Source: G965226155 sp965226155
GTDB lineage: Bacteria; Pseudomonadota; Gammaproteobacteria; Eutrophobiales; Eutrophobiaceae
Length of the DNA: 64,000 nt
Assembly (NCBI GenBank): GCA_965226155.1
Contig: OZ245331.1
Span: 2,666,001-2,730,000, forward strand
Reading direction: 5' to 3'
The notes under the pieces were generated by a model. That model made no database searches and had not been told where the DNA came from. It saw only the letters and a program-made list of their open reading frames with translations. Both the position numbers and the translations under genes were made by a program. Positions 9,589 through 19,699 of this stretch are shown here, one piece after another (positions within the stretch are counted from its first letter, which is position 1; the number at the start of each line of letters is the position of its first letter).

Positions 9589-9964
9589 CTACTTCGGATC
9601 CAGCAATAACGTATAGTCCCGAAGTAAGTGTCCATCCGTCCGATCCAACTCTAGAGTAAATGTCATAACCGGCTCTCTGACGACATCACTGGTTGTAAGC
9701 TGGATATAATGCCCGAGTGCATCGTTTTTAACTTCATACTTTATCGGTATCGACCCTTGGGACTTCATTTCCTCTGTATTGAGGGACACCGATTACCAGG
9801 CTGTTCATATCCTCATCAGTGACACCGCTGATACCAATGCGCGCATTTAACGTCTGATTTAAACGTGATTTCAGCTCAGCTTCAGTAAGTGTCAGCGCCT
9901 GAACGTTAACGAATAGAAAACAACAGGCAATGTATAGGCCACATTTTACTATGAATTTTCGCAT
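9589..9964 (-). pseudogene. stand-alone FimV N-terminal-domain paralogue, frameshifted
   Basis: Two overlapping minus-strand frames together rebuild a secreted single-domain relative of the FimV N-terminus. The first starts at MRKFIVKCG, has a signal peptide ending ...NVQA, then LTLTEAELKSRLNQTLNA, which parallels fimV residues 21-38. The second, from about 9789, gives IPIKYEV, GHYIQLTTSDVVREP and ends LLRDYTLLLDPK, paralleling fimV residues 88-127. One surplus base near 9780-9800 separates the frames. It ends 23 bp before the fimV start, so it looks like a tandem partial duplication. A sequencing indel is possible. Confidence 0.7.
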
Positions 9965-10158
9965 TTCTACCATTGATTCTTCTGTAAAAACCCTTGAGTG
10001 ACAATTAGTTACGTATGACATTCACAACATTATGCCAAACGTGATCACATAAACTACTGTAAAATGAGGCATTTTACCCACTTTTTAAATCTCATTCCCG
10101 GCAATTAACAAGGGCTGAAAGTTGCGAAGCTACTTTATAAACACCCCTTAACTATAGC

Positions 10159-11181
10159 TTATAGATAGTCTTTTACCAAAATTTCAGCGATTTGAACACT
10201 ATTTAATGCGGCCCCCTTGCGAACATTGTCGGACACCACCCATAAATTGAGACCCTGAGGATGAGAAATATCCTCTCGTATACGGCCTACAAACACAGGA
10301 TCTGTTCCAGTTGCATCAGTTACTGCAGTGGGATAATTGACGCTCGACTGGTCGTCAAGCAAAGTCACGCTGGGCATAGCATCAAGCAATTGGCGTACTT
10401 CCGCTATGCTGATTTTAGCCCGAGTTTCAATATGAATAGCCTCTGAGTGGCCGTAAAAAACCGGAACACGCACGGCAGTTGGGTTTACTTGAATGGAATC
10501 ATCCTCGAATATCTTTTGTGTCTCCCATACCATCTTCATTTCTTCCAAGGTATAGCCGTTATCCTGAAAATTATCGATGTGCGGCAAAACATTAAAGGCA
10601 ATCTGCTTAGAATAAGCCATACAGTCTATGGGTTTGCCGTTCAACAACGCGAATGTTTGTTGTTCGAGTTCCGCTATCCCCTCTTTACCGGTACCTGACA
10701 CTGACTGATAAGTACAAACATTTACACGGTCAATTCCTACCGCATCATGAATAGGTTTCAGTGCCACCACCATCTGGATAGTAGAACAGTTCGGATTTGC
10801 GATGATGCCCCGGTTTTCATATTGTGCTATGGCATGCGGGTTCACCTCGGGGACGACCAAGGGGATATCATTGTCATAACGAAACTGGGAAGTGTTATCA
10901 ATAACAACACAACCGGCCTGGGCTGCTTTGGGTGCGTAAATTTCAGAAACGGCAGCGCCCGGTGAAAACAGTCCGATATCAATGCTAGTAAAATCGAAAG
11001 TATGCAAATCATCAATTACTAGGCTCTCGTTTCTAAATTCAACTTTCCCACCAGCAGAACGGCTGCTGGCTATAGCATGCATTTCAGCTATTGGAAAACT
11101 TCGTTCTTCGAGTATCGACATCATCGATTCACCAACTACTCCGGTCGCACCGACAACGGCCATATTATATTTTTTACTCAT
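10159..11181 (-). CDS. asd: aspartate-semialdehyde dehydrogenase
   Basis: Reduces aspartyl phosphate to aspartate semialdehyde, the branch point to lysine, threonine and methionine. Protein of 340 residues with an N-terminal NADP-binding GATGVVGE at 11-18, catalytic Cys132 in ANPNCSTIQM and SVSGTGKEGIAEL further on. Downstream is the fimV locus, as in Pseudomonas. Divergent to it across 450 bp is dapD, another lysine-pathway gene. Confidence 0.96.
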   Translation of the reverse strand: MSKKYNMAVVGATGVVGESMMSILEERSFPIAEMHAIASSRSAGGKVEFRNESLVIDDLHTFDFTSIDIGLFSPGAAVSEIYAPKAAQAGCVVIDNTSQFRYDNDIPLVVPEVNPHAIAQYENRGIIANPNCSTIQMVVALKPIHDAVGIDRVNVCTYQSVSGTGKEGIAELEQQTFALLNGKPIDCMAYSKQIAFNVLPHIDNFQDNGYTLEEMKMVWETQKIFEDDSIQVNPTAVRVPVFYGHSEAIHIETRAKISIAEVRQLLDAMPSVTLLDDQSSVNYPTAVTDATGTDPVFVGRIREDISHPQGLNLWVVSDNVRKGAALNSVQIAEILVKDYL

Positions 11182-11631
11182 CCATTCAATTCTTCACATT
11201 TTCTAAATTATTTCTGAGACAAAATACACATACGATCAGCTACAAAACGTTGTCTAGACCGCCACCCATTATCAGGTTCCTGCCGCAGAAAAGGGTGCAA
11301 AGCATAACACAAGAGAATCATTTATTAATCCGGGTGAAATTGGCGAATTACTCGAATAAAACATAATATTACTGCGTATGAATCACTTGAATTGGCAAAA
11401 ATGCTTGATCACAGGTCTAGCTTAGCTTTAACACCATCAGACTGCAGCCGATAAAACAGAGTAACATACTGACACTTTTAAGAAGATTTCTGTGTCGACC
11501 ATTTGATGGTATCAAACCGGGCTCAAAACGGCTGTGGATCACTCTGGTTGCACTGCTTGAATAAAGTATAATACTACCTAATCTTACCTATAGACCAATT
11601 AATTCAATGTAGTAAAAATAAGGGCGTAACC
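11182..11631. promoter_or_regulatory. divergent asd/dapD intergenic region with a candidate dapD promoter
   Basis: This 450-bp gap separates divergent asd and dapD and should hold both promoters. On the plus strand a good -10 hexamer TATAAT lies at 11567-11572, about 60 bp before dapD, but no convincing -35 is found at 17 bp. No lysine riboswitch or terminator was recognised. The rest shows no ORF with family resemblance. Confidence 0.35.
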
Positions 11632-12447
11632 ATGATAGAACTGGAAAAGATTGTTGATCAAGCTTTTGAGAATCGATCACAACTAAAATCTGCTGATACC
11701 AAGATCAAGGATGCTGTAACGGAAATTCTTGAATTATTAAACTCAGGAAAGTTGCGCGTTGCAGAAAAGAAAAACGGTGAATGGGTCGTCAACCAGTGGG
11801 TGAAAAAAGCCGTATTGTTGTCATTTACCTTTAATGATAATCAAACGATAGAAGGCGGATTTACTAATTACTACGACAAAGTCGACATCAAGTTTGCTAA
11901 CAAAGACGAAAACGAATTTCAGAAGCTCGGTGTACGTGTCGTGCCCCCCGCAGTGGCACGGTATGGCAGCTACATCGCCCCTAACGTGGTGATGATGCCA
12001 AGCTATGTAAATATCGGTGCTTATATAGACTCAGGTACCATGGTAGATACCTGGACGACAGTCGGATCCTGTGCACAGGTTGGTAAAAATGTACATTTAT
12101 CGGGAGGCGTAGGTCTGGGTGGTGTACTCGAACCCTTACAAGCCAACCCGACAATTATTGAAGACAATTGTTTTATTGGTGCACGCTCTGAGATCGTAGA
12201 AGGTGTCATCGTCGAAGAGGGTACGGTTATATCAATGGGTGTCTATATCGGTCAGAGCACCAAGATTTATAATCGTGCGACCGGCAAAATTAGCTATGGC
12301 AGGATCCCTAGGGGCTCTGTTGTCGTTTCAGGTAACCTGCCTAGTAGCGATGGCAAATACAGCTTATATTGTGCTGTGATCGTAAAGCAGGTTGATGAAA
12401 AAACACGAGGTAAAGTGGGCCTGAACGAACTGCTAAGAGATATTTAA
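11632..12447 (+). CDS. dapD: tetrahydrodipicolinate N-succinyltransferase
   Basis: Succinylates tetrahydrodipicolinate in the lysine/diaminopimelate pathway. The 271 residues comprise a helical N-terminal domain with the VNQWVKKAVLLSF motif and a left-handed beta-helix of hexapeptide repeats from about 100 to 235, including SGTMVDTWTTVGSCAQVG and GVGLGGVLEP. The stop overlaps the convergent DUF1015 gene by four bases. An AAGGG sequence just upstream can serve as ribosome binding site. Confidence 0.96.
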   Translation: MIELEKIVDQAFENRSQLKSADTKIKDAVTEILELLNSGKLRVAEKKNGEWVVNQWVKKAVLLSFTFNDNQTIEGGFTNYYDKVDIKFANKDENEFQKLGVRVVPPAVARYGSYIAPNVVMMPSYVNIGAYIDSGTMVDTWTTVGSCAQVGKNVHLSGGVGLGGVLEPLQANPTIIEDNCFIGARSEIVEGVIVEEGTVISMGVYIGQSTKIYNRATGKISYGRIPRGSVVVSGNLPSSDGKYSLYCAVIVKQVDEKTRGKVGLNELLRDI

Positions 12448-13688
12448 TCAAGTAGACTGTGTACGATTAACCCACTTCTTAATTTTGGCTCGAACCAAGT
12501 TACTTTGGGAGGCATAATTAATCCGTTATCAGCTATATCCATCAGTTGCTTCATAGAGACTGGATACATGGCGAAAGCAACCGCCATTTCCCCGCTATCG
12601 ACACGACGTTCGAGTTCGCCAAGTCCACGGATACCACCGACAAATTCAATTCGCTTGTCGGTACGCAAATCCTGAATATCTAGGACAGGTTTCAGTATAG
12701 ATTCCGACAGGATAGTAACATCTAGGACGTCAATAAGGTCACTATCGTTAAATGTACCTGGAGCGGCAGTCAGAGAATACCAATCACCGTCAAGATACAT
12801 ACCTATTTCATGTAACTTCCCTGGTTTGTACGGCAACTTGCCAGTCTTTTTGACAGAAAATGATTTTGAAATTTCGTTGATAAATGAATCAGGAGTATGG
12901 TCATTGAGATCCCGGATTACGCGGTTGTAGTCCAGGATCTGTAATTGGTTATCGGGAAAATAGACAGCTAGGAAATAATTGTATTCTTCGGATCCTGTAT
13001 ATTCTGGATTTTCATTTCTGAAATCACTACCAACCAAGGTTGCGGCTGCGCTCCGATGATGACCATCCGCGACATAGGTGAACTGCATCTTTGAAAAACT
13101 CTGAATAATATTATTTATAAGCGTCTCATCAGTAATTGTCCATAATTTGTGGCTAATTCCGTCATCTGCAACGAAATCATATTCAGGCTCATAACACTTT
13201 ACTTCGTTAACGATATCATCAAACTCCCTTGCTGACTTATAAACAAATAACACAGGTTCGGCATTCATCATGGATGTGCGAATATGGTTTTTGCGATCGG
13301 CTTCCTTATCAGGATGTGTCAACTCATGTTTCTTGATCTTGTCTTGTAAATAATCTTCGATCCAAGCACAAGCAACTATACCGGTCTGTGTATGGCCGTT
13401 CATAGTCAGTTCATAGATATAAAACTGATCGTCTTCATCTTGAATGAATATTTCTTCTTTCACAAGTTTATTAAAATTGTCACGACCGGCATCGTACACC
13501 GCCTGTGAGTGAGGATCAGTTTCAACCGGTAGCGTAATTTCTGGCTTGACAACATTCAAAAACGAATAAGGATTTCCTTCGGCCTCTTCCTTAGCCTCAT
13601 TGGAATCCAGCACATCATAGGGCCGGGAGGCCACTCGGCTAGCATATTTTTCAGCCGGCCTCAGGCCTTGGAATGCCTTAACTTTCAC
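12444..13688 (-). CDS. DUF1015 family protein (putative SerK-like kinase)
   Basis: Protein of 414 residues with the DUF1015 hallmarks: N-terminal KAFQGLRPAEKYASRVASRPYDVL and a ParB/sulfiredoxin-like active-site motif ADGHHRSAA at 207-215. Related archaeal SerK enzymes phosphorylate free serine, but the activity of bacterial members is not established. It begins one base after the serA stop on the same strand, which suggests a shared operon and a role around serine or phosphoserine. It converges with and overlaps dapD by four bases. Confidence 0.85.
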   Translation of the reverse strand: MKVKAFQGLRPAEKYASRVASRPYDVLDSNEAKEEAEGNPYSFLNVVKPEITLPVETDPHSQAVYDAGRDNFNKLVKEEIFIQDEDDQFYIYELTMNGHTQTGIVACAWIEDYLQDKIKKHELTHPDKEADRKNHIRTSMMNAEPVLFVYKSAREFDDIVNEVKCYEPEYDFVADDGISHKLWTITDETLINNIIQSFSKMQFTYVADGHHRSAAATLVGSDFRNENPEYTGSEEYNYFLAVYFPDNQLQILDYNRVIRDLNDHTPDSFINEISKSFSVKKTGKLPYKPGKLHEIGMYLDGDWYSLTAAPGTFNDSDLIDVLDVTILSESILKPVLDIQDLRTDKRIEFVGGIRGLGELERRVDSGEMAVAFAMYPVSMKQLMDIADNGLIMPPKVTWFEPKLRSGLIVHSLLD

Positions 13689-13689
13689 T

Positions 13690-15276
13690 TTAAAGGCTGA
13701 CCTGTATTACTTTGTTGATGGTCTCGATTTCGGCAATTGCCTGCAAAATTGTGTTATCCAATAGTGCAGAGATACCAATGATAGCAACTGCATGATCAGT
13801 ACCATTAACATTCCCCAATTGCATACTGGAAATGTTGATCTGATTTTTTGCTAGAATTGAACTGACAGCGGCAACCACACCAGGCCGATCCATGTGCCTA
13901 GTTAGTAACAAATGGCCTCCCAGAACAGCTTCTATCGGATAGTCATTAATCCTCACCAGTCGCGGATGTTTATGGTCGAACAAGGCCCCTTCAACTACAG
14001 TTTTGTCGTCGCCATGACGTGCAGTCAAACTGACCGTCGCATGATAATGCGGGTGATCGGCACACGAACTTTCCACAAGTTTGGTGCCATGCTGGGATGC
14101 AGTTAAAACTGCGTTGACACGATTGATTGGGCCGGAATGCTTTTCGCTAAATAATCCAACCAGACTTTCAACTGATATTGATCGCACGTCACGTTCAGTT
14201 GCTTCGCCACACAATGTGACCTCAAGTTGCTGTATTGGATTATCGATCATCTGACCCAGCAACTTACCCAAGCTGTTCGCTAATAGCAGGTAAGGTTGCA
14301 ATTTAATCAGTTCTTCTGATGTTACCGGAGGCAGGTTAATTGAATTTATAGGTTCACCTGTCTGCAGATAGATTGCTATCTGGCGAGCTAGTTCCGTTCC
14401 TGCGGCTATCTGAGCTTCATCTGTTGATGCACCCAGGTGCGGAGTAAATACGATATTGTCTAGCTTAAAAAGCGGAGACTCTTTGGGAGGTTCATTTTCG
14501 AATACATCCAGCGCGGCACCAGCGATTTTTCCGCTTTTCAGCGCTGCATATAATGCATCTTCATCGATCAGTCCGCCACGTGCCACATTGATAATAAAAG
14601 CACCCGGTTTCATCCTATCAATTCGATCGGCGTTTATCATTCTTCGTGTCTTATCATTAACCGGGCAATGCAAAGTAATGTAATCGGAGACTTTAATCAG
14701 ATCGTCCACTTCCATGGGTGTCACACCGTCCTTATCGAATATGTCCTGGGTTACAAAGGGGTCGAATGCCACAATCTTCATCTTGAATGCTCTGGCACGA
14801 GAAGCGACTATGTGACCAATATTGCCGTAACCGACAACACCAAGTGTCTTATTTGCCAGTTCAGCCCCCATGAATTTTCCGCGTTCCCATTTTCCACTGC
14901 GGACAGACAAGTCAGCTTTTGGCAGGTTCCTGCTTAGAGATAGAATATGTGCGAATGTCAGCTCTGCAGTCGTAGTCGCATTGGCGTCGGGAGTGTTCAT
15001 AATGACGATCCCTTTCTCCGTTGCCATAGATATGTCAATGTTATCAACGCCAATACCAGCCCGGCCTATCACCTGCAAGCTATCGGCCTTATCAATGACT
15101 TTTTCGGTAATCTTGGTTGCACTACGGACCAGCACAGCATCATATCCTGCAATCTTTTTACACAGCTCTGTTTCGTTAAGATCATGAATTACATCAACAG
15201 TGAAACCCGGCTGATTTTCTAGATATTCGACACCTTCTAGTGCAATTTTATCGGCTATGAGAATACGTTTTCCCAT
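13690..15276 (-). CDS. serA: D-3-phosphoglycerate dehydrogenase, long form
   Basis: Oxidises 3-phosphoglycerate in the first step of serine synthesis. In 528 residues the catalytic domain has Rossmann motif GYGNIG at 149-154 and the Arg233 / Glu262 / His280 catalytic set (ARGGLID, NEPP, PHLGAST). An intervening domain of about 130 residues and a C-terminal ACT domain (LLTRHMDRPGVVAAVS) mark the long type I form, usually subject to serine feedback. serC and serB are not in this window; the DUF1015 gene follows immediately. Confidence 0.95.
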   Translation of the reverse strand: MGKRILIADKIALEGVEYLENQPGFTVDVIHDLNETELCKKIAGYDAVLVRSATKITEKVIDKADSLQVIGRAGIGVDNIDISMATEKGIVIMNTPDANATTTAELTFAHILSLSRNLPKADLSVRSGKWERGKFMGAELANKTLGVVGYGNIGHIVASRARAFKMKIVAFDPFVTQDIFDKDGVTPMEVDDLIKVSDYITLHCPVNDKTRRMINADRIDRMKPGAFIINVARGGLIDEDALYAALKSGKIAGAALDVFENEPPKESPLFKLDNIVFTPHLGASTDEAQIAAGTELARQIAIYLQTGEPINSINLPPVTSEELIKLQPYLLLANSLGKLLGQMIDNPIQQLEVTLCGEATERDVRSISVESLVGLFSEKHSGPINRVNAVLTASQHGTKLVESSCADHPHYHATVSLTARHGDDKTVVEGALFDHKHPRLVRINDYPIEAVLGGHLLLTRHMDRPGVVAAVSSILAKNQINISSMQLGNVNGTDHAVAIIGISALLDNTILQAIAEIETINKVIQVSL

Positions 15277-15521
15277 ATTTATTATGGCTCGCTTGTATAT
15301 TACGTTTTTAGTCTAGTGAAATTATTTTCCTACAAATAAAAAGCATCTGATGGTCATTAGTGTGTTGACCACAATTATAGGAAATTGATGAATTATCACC
15401 TCGATGTTCGACGTATTGTACAACGCCTACACGAAATTTAATTATTAATTACGATATAGTTTAATTAAAGCATTCTGTGTTGCAGTTTTGAGATAGACAG
15501 CAGTAAGTATCTTCCGGAACT

Positions 15522-16853
15522 TTATTTTTGCGGAATGTTTTCGACTCGAGAAACTAACATCTTTATAAGAGAATCTACCTCGACTACGTCGGCCCCTTCT
15601 ACCATTACTCTCATGACCGGCTCCGTTCCAGAGGGACGGAGTAATACCCTGCCATGGTCTCCCAGAATCTGTTCAGCTTCATGGACAGCAGCATTAATCT
15701 CTGGAAGCGTATCTGGATCAAAGTCTGATTTGAGTTTTACATTAACTAGCTTTTGGGGGTACTTGAGCATGCCACTTTTTAAGTCATGAAGAGATTTGCC
15801 TGTTTGCGTCATGACATACAATACCTGCAAGGCAGAAATCGTCCCATCACCTGTGGTCGCCATATTGAGGTCGATAATGTGGCCTGAAGATTCCCCTCCC
15901 AGCTTTAAATTATTTGCTGTCAAAATTTCCATGACGTATCTGTCACCAACATTGGCACGATAAAATTTAAGCTTTAGGTCTTTGATTGCAGATTCGAGAC
16001 CCAGGTTGCTCATCATCGTTCCTACAACCGCTCCATTTATAGACTCGGCCTTAGATTTAGCAATGATATAAAGGATTTCATCACCATCAACCACTTTGCC
16101 TTGACTGTCGACCAGAATCACTCGATCACCATCACCATCGAGTGCAATTCCTAGATCTGCTTGGTGAAACCGAACTGCCTGTGTCAATTTTTCAGTACTG
16201 GTAGCTCCATATCCATCGTTAATATTCATTCCATCTGGCTCAGCGCCGATAACATCAACTTTAGCACCTAGCTCACCTATTACTTTCGGGGTTATGTGAT
16301 AGCAGGCACCGTGTGCACAATCGATAACGATATGCAGGCCACTCAGGTTCAGTTTGTTGTCAAAGCGACTCTTGCAAAATTCAATGTAGCGGCGTGGTGC
16401 ATCATTAATCCGTCTGGCTTTGCCTAGTCTTGACGGACCATGGATATACATAGGTTGATCCAGCTCTGCTTCTATCGCTAGTTCGATATCAACTGGCAGT
16501 TTCTTGCCATCACTTGAAAAGAATTTTATCCCATTATCATGGTAGGGATTATGGGAAGCACTAATAACGATGCCAGCTTGTGCTCGTGTATTCTGAGTAA
16601 GATATGCAATGCCTGGTGTCGGCAATGGACCTAATAATCTAATATCGACACCCGCAGCTGACAGTCCGGCCTCCAATGCCGATTCAAACATATATCCGGA
16701 CAACCGGGTATCTTTCCCAATTAAAACCGGTCCATTTCCATTTTTTGCCAAAACTCGTCCAGCTGCCCAACCCAGTTTCATAATAAATTCAGGGTTAATT
16801 GGGTACTCGCCGACCCGACCGCGGATACCGTCTGTACCGAAAAATTTCCGCAT
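15522..16853 (-). CDS. glmM: phosphoglucosamine mutase
   Basis: Interconverts glucosamine-6-P and glucosamine-1-P for UDP-GlcNAc, feeding peptidoglycan and LPS. In 443 residues: N-terminal MRKFFGTDGIRG, the phosphoserine loop ISASHNP with Ser100, metal-binding ALDGDGDRV, and sugar-binding GGESSGH. It lies 75 bp downstream of ftsH. folP, usually between these two genes in this phylum, is absent. The 245 bp after it, before serA, show no gene. Confidence 0.97.
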   Translation of the reverse strand: MRKFFGTDGIRGRVGEYPINPEFIMKLGWAAGRVLAKNGNGPVLIGKDTRLSGYMFESALEAGLSAAGVDIRLLGPLPTPGIAYLTQNTRAQAGIVISASHNPYHDNGIKFFSSDGKKLPVDIELAIEAELDQPMYIHGPSRLGKARRINDAPRRYIEFCKSRFDNKLNLSGLHIVIDCAHGACYHITPKVIGELGAKVDVIGAEPDGMNINDGYGATSTEKLTQAVRFHQADLGIALDGDGDRVILVDSQGKVVDGDEILYIIAKSKAESINGAVVGTMMSNLGLESAIKDLKLKFYRANVGDRYVMEILTANNLKLGGESSGHIIDLNMATTGDGTISALQVLYVMTQTGKSLHDLKSGMLKYPQKLVNVKLKSDFDPDTLPEINAAVHEAEQILGDHGRVLLRPSGTEPVMRVMVEGADVVEVDSLIKMLVSRVENIPQK

Positions 16854-16928
16854 TATTATTTTTGCTGAATGGAAGTGAGATCCAACCGAAATAGATTTAT
16901 TTTTGGCCGGAGTTATCGTAAACCCGGA

Positions 16929-18890
16929 TCAGGCAGACTTAGCCGGGTCACTGATAGGCGGTGGAGTATCCTTGTCCGAACTATCACCAGATGCGACTGA
17001 CTTGCCAGCTTTACGTGTCCTTTTTTTCGCCTTCTTCTTGATACTGCCAGATGATGTGCTGTCATCATCCCATCCCGATGGCGGGCGTGGCTGCCTACCC
17101 TCCATAATGTCAGTAATCTGATCATTATCCAGAGTCTCATACTTGATGAGGGCTTCCGCCATGCTATGCAGCTTGTCGATGTTATCCTTTAGGATTTTTT
17201 CTGCCTTATTATAATTCTTATCAATCAATCTGCGGATCTCGGCATCGATTACCCTAGCTGTTTCGTCAGAAATTTCCTTGTGCTTGGTAACAGAATGCCC
17301 CAGAAAAACTTCTCCTTCCTCTTCGCTGTAGGTCAGTGGCCCCAATTTCTCGGACAAGCCCCATTTTGTCACCATACTTCGGGAAATGTCAGTTGCTCGT
17401 TGAATATCATTGGATGCACCGGTAGTAACCGAATCTGCTCCGAATATTAATTCTTCGGCTATACGCCCACCAAATAAGCTACAAATCTGGCTCTCCAGAA
17501 ACTGGCGACTGAAACTCAATCTATCTGCTTCAGGCAGGAACATAGTGACACCTAGTGCACGACCCCTAGGAATTATAGTCACTTTATATACGGGATCATG
17601 GCTGGGCAAGGAACGTCCAACAATTGTATGTCCTGATTCGTGATAGGCGGTCAACTTCTTTTCATCATCACTCATAACCAAGGAACGTCTTTCAGCACCC
17701 ATCATGACCTTGTCCTTGGCGCGCTCAAAATCATCCATTTCTACCCGCTTTTTATTCGCTCGCGCGGCAAACAATGCCGCTTCATTCACAAGGTTGGCTA
17801 AGTCTGCACCGGAAAATCCAGGCGTGCCTCTCGCAATCACATTCGCGTTAACATCATCATCGAATGCTACCTTACGCATATGCACTTTGAGTATCTGATC
17901 TCTACCACGTATATCAGGTAGCGGAACAACAACCTGACGATCAAAACGTCCGGGACGCAGTAATGCGGGGTCCAACACATCAGGACGGTTTGTTGCAGCA
18001 ATGACTATGACTCCTTCCGTTCCTTCGAAACCATCCATCTCCACCAGTAACTGGTTCAGTGTCTGTTCTCTTTCATCGTGACCACCGCCAAGACCCGCTC
18101 CACGATGACGGCCCACTGCATCGATTTCATCAATAAAGATGATGCATGGAGCATGCTTCTTGGCCTGCCCAAACATATCTCGTACACGCGATGCACCAAC
18201 ACCAACGAACATTTCGACGAAGTCTGAACCTGAAATCGTAAAAAAGGGAACCTTAGCCTCCCCTGCAATGGCTTTTGCAAGCAAGGTTTTCCCTGTACCG
18301 GGAGCGCCGACCATTAATACACCTGAGGGTATCTTCCCGCCCAGCTTCTGGAATTTGCCAGGATCGCTTAAGAACTCCACTAATTCGGAGACCTCGTCTT
18401 TTGCTTCCTCTACACCGGCTACATCATTGAAAGTAATCCTGACTTGGTCTTCATTGAGAAGACGTGCACGACTCTTACCAAAAGACAGAGCACCGCGACC
18501 ACCCCCACCTCCCTGCATCTGGCGCATGAAATATATCCAGATCCCTAGTAACAAAAGGATAGGAAACCATGAAATCAAGGCCTGAGCCCAGAACGAATTG
18601 CGTGGCGCTGCCCCTTTAATTTCAACATTGTTCTCTAGTAAAGTACCAATCAATGCATCATTGCTTGTCTCCGGGCTAAAACTGTTAAAACGCGTACTAT
18701 CGGTAAATACACCGTTGATAGTATTACCTTCGATAGTGACTGACACCACCCGGCCTGACTTTACTGCAGAGATAAATTGAGAATATGGGACATTACTCGT
18801 GGTCGCCGGTGCACCAAAATTGCGGAACACCATCATTAACACCAAGGCAATGATGACCCATAACATCAGATTTTTAGCAAAATCGTTCAA
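16929..18890 (-). CDS. ftsH: ATP-dependent membrane zinc metalloprotease FtsH
   Basis: Membrane-bound AAA+ protease that degrades misfolded membrane proteins and regulators. In 653 residues: membrane segment about 6-23, periplasmic part, second membrane segment about 105-122, AAA+ domain with Walker A GAPGTGKT at 195-202 and Walker B IIFIDEIDAVG, SRH region, and zinc site HESGH at 417-421. The C-terminus is basic then Ser/Asp-rich. rlmE lies upstream, the usual rlmE-ftsH pair. Confidence 0.97.
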   Translation of the reverse strand: MNDFAKNLMLWVIIALVLMMVFRNFGAPATTSNVPYSQFISAVKSGRVVSVTIEGNTINGVFTDSTRFNSFSPETSNDALIGTLLENNVEIKGAAPRNSFWAQALISWFPILLLLGIWIYFMRQMQGGGGGRGALSFGKSRARLLNEDQVRITFNDVAGVEEAKDEVSELVEFLSDPGKFQKLGGKIPSGVLMVGAPGTGKTLLAKAIAGEAKVPFFTISGSDFVEMFVGVGASRVRDMFGQAKKHAPCIIFIDEIDAVGRHRGAGLGGGHDEREQTLNQLLVEMDGFEGTEGVIVIAATNRPDVLDPALLRPGRFDRQVVVPLPDIRGRDQILKVHMRKVAFDDDVNANVIARGTPGFSGADLANLVNEAALFAARANKKRVEMDDFERAKDKVMMGAERRSLVMSDDEKKLTAYHESGHTIVGRSLPSHDPVYKVTIIPRGRALGVTMFLPEADRLSFSRQFLESQICSLFGGRIAEELIFGADSVTTGASNDIQRATDISRSMVTKWGLSEKLGPLTYSEEEGEVFLGHSVTKHKEISDETARVIDAEIRRLIDKNYNKAEKILKDNIDKLHSMAEALIKYETLDNDQITDIMEGRQPRPPSGWDDDSTSSGSIKKKAKKRTRKAGKSVASGDSSDKDTPPPISDPAKSA

Positions 18891-19021
18891 TTTAAGACCT
18901 CTTAACTTCTATATGGATTTAAAGATTCGATAATCACTTTGACAGATAAGATCGGTATAGTGCCCCTGCAACTAAAGTAATCATTTCAATCTAAGCCGCT
19001 TTTTCGATAATAATCAAGATA

Positions 19022-19639
19022 TTATACCTTATAACCTCGAGCCAGGATATAAAACTCCCGAGAACTGTCACGTGATGCATTTGGTTTACATACGGTAACT
19101 CGTTGAAATTTTTCACTTAGTTCTGTTTTAAACTTGTCTGTGTCTTTGCCCTGAAAAAGTTTAATCGCTATGTCGCCTTGTGAACGAAGTACATGACGTG
19201 AAAAATCAAGTACCCGCTCAGATAAGGACATACTCCTAGCCTGATCAACATCCCTGATACCTGTTAAATTGGGGGCCATATCCGAAATTACAAGGTCTGC
19301 CTGGTGATTATCAATCTGTGACAGACATTGTTCATATACACTTTCTTCGCTGAAATCACCTTGGATGAATTGCACTGATTTAATCGGCTGCATATCTAAT
19401 ATATCGACAGCAATTACTTTGCCATTGCTTCCAACTTTCTGGGATATATATTGAGACCAGCTGCCCGGTGCGGCACCTAAATCAAAAATGATCTGTCCTG
19501 GCTTGATTAAATGATACTTCTCATCTATCTCCTGCAACTTGAAGACAGCCCGGGATCGGTAATTAAACTTGCGCGCCTTTTTTACAAACTGGTCCTGCTG
19601 CTGTCTAGACAACCAATTAGCATCACGCTTCAATATCAA
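19022..19639 (-). CDS. rlmE: 23S rRNA (uridine-2'-O-)-methyltransferase
   Basis: Methylates U2552 in the A-loop of 23S rRNA during late 50S assembly. In 205 residues the SAM motif FDLGAAPGSWSQ is clear, as are ISDMAPNLTG and the catalytic Lys in AIKLFQG. The length is typical. It is placed between greA and ftsH as expected. Its start gives MILKRDANWLSRQQQDQFVK, with plausible alternatives a few codons downstream. Confidence 0.95.
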   Translation of the reverse strand: MILKRDANWLSRQQQDQFVKKARKFNYRSRAVFKLQEIDEKYHLIKPGQIIFDLGAAPGSWSQYISQKVGSNGKVIAVDILDMQPIKSVQFIQGDFSEESVYEQCLSQIDNHQADLVISDMAPNLTGIRDVDQARSMSLSERVLDFSRHVLRSQGDIAIKLFQGKDTDKFKTELSEKFQRVTVCKPNASRDSSREFYILARGYKV

Positions 19640-19699
19640 ATCCAGCCGCTTTTTTTGAGAATAAGTGAAGATTCAATGCAGGGTTTGATTTCTGGGATC

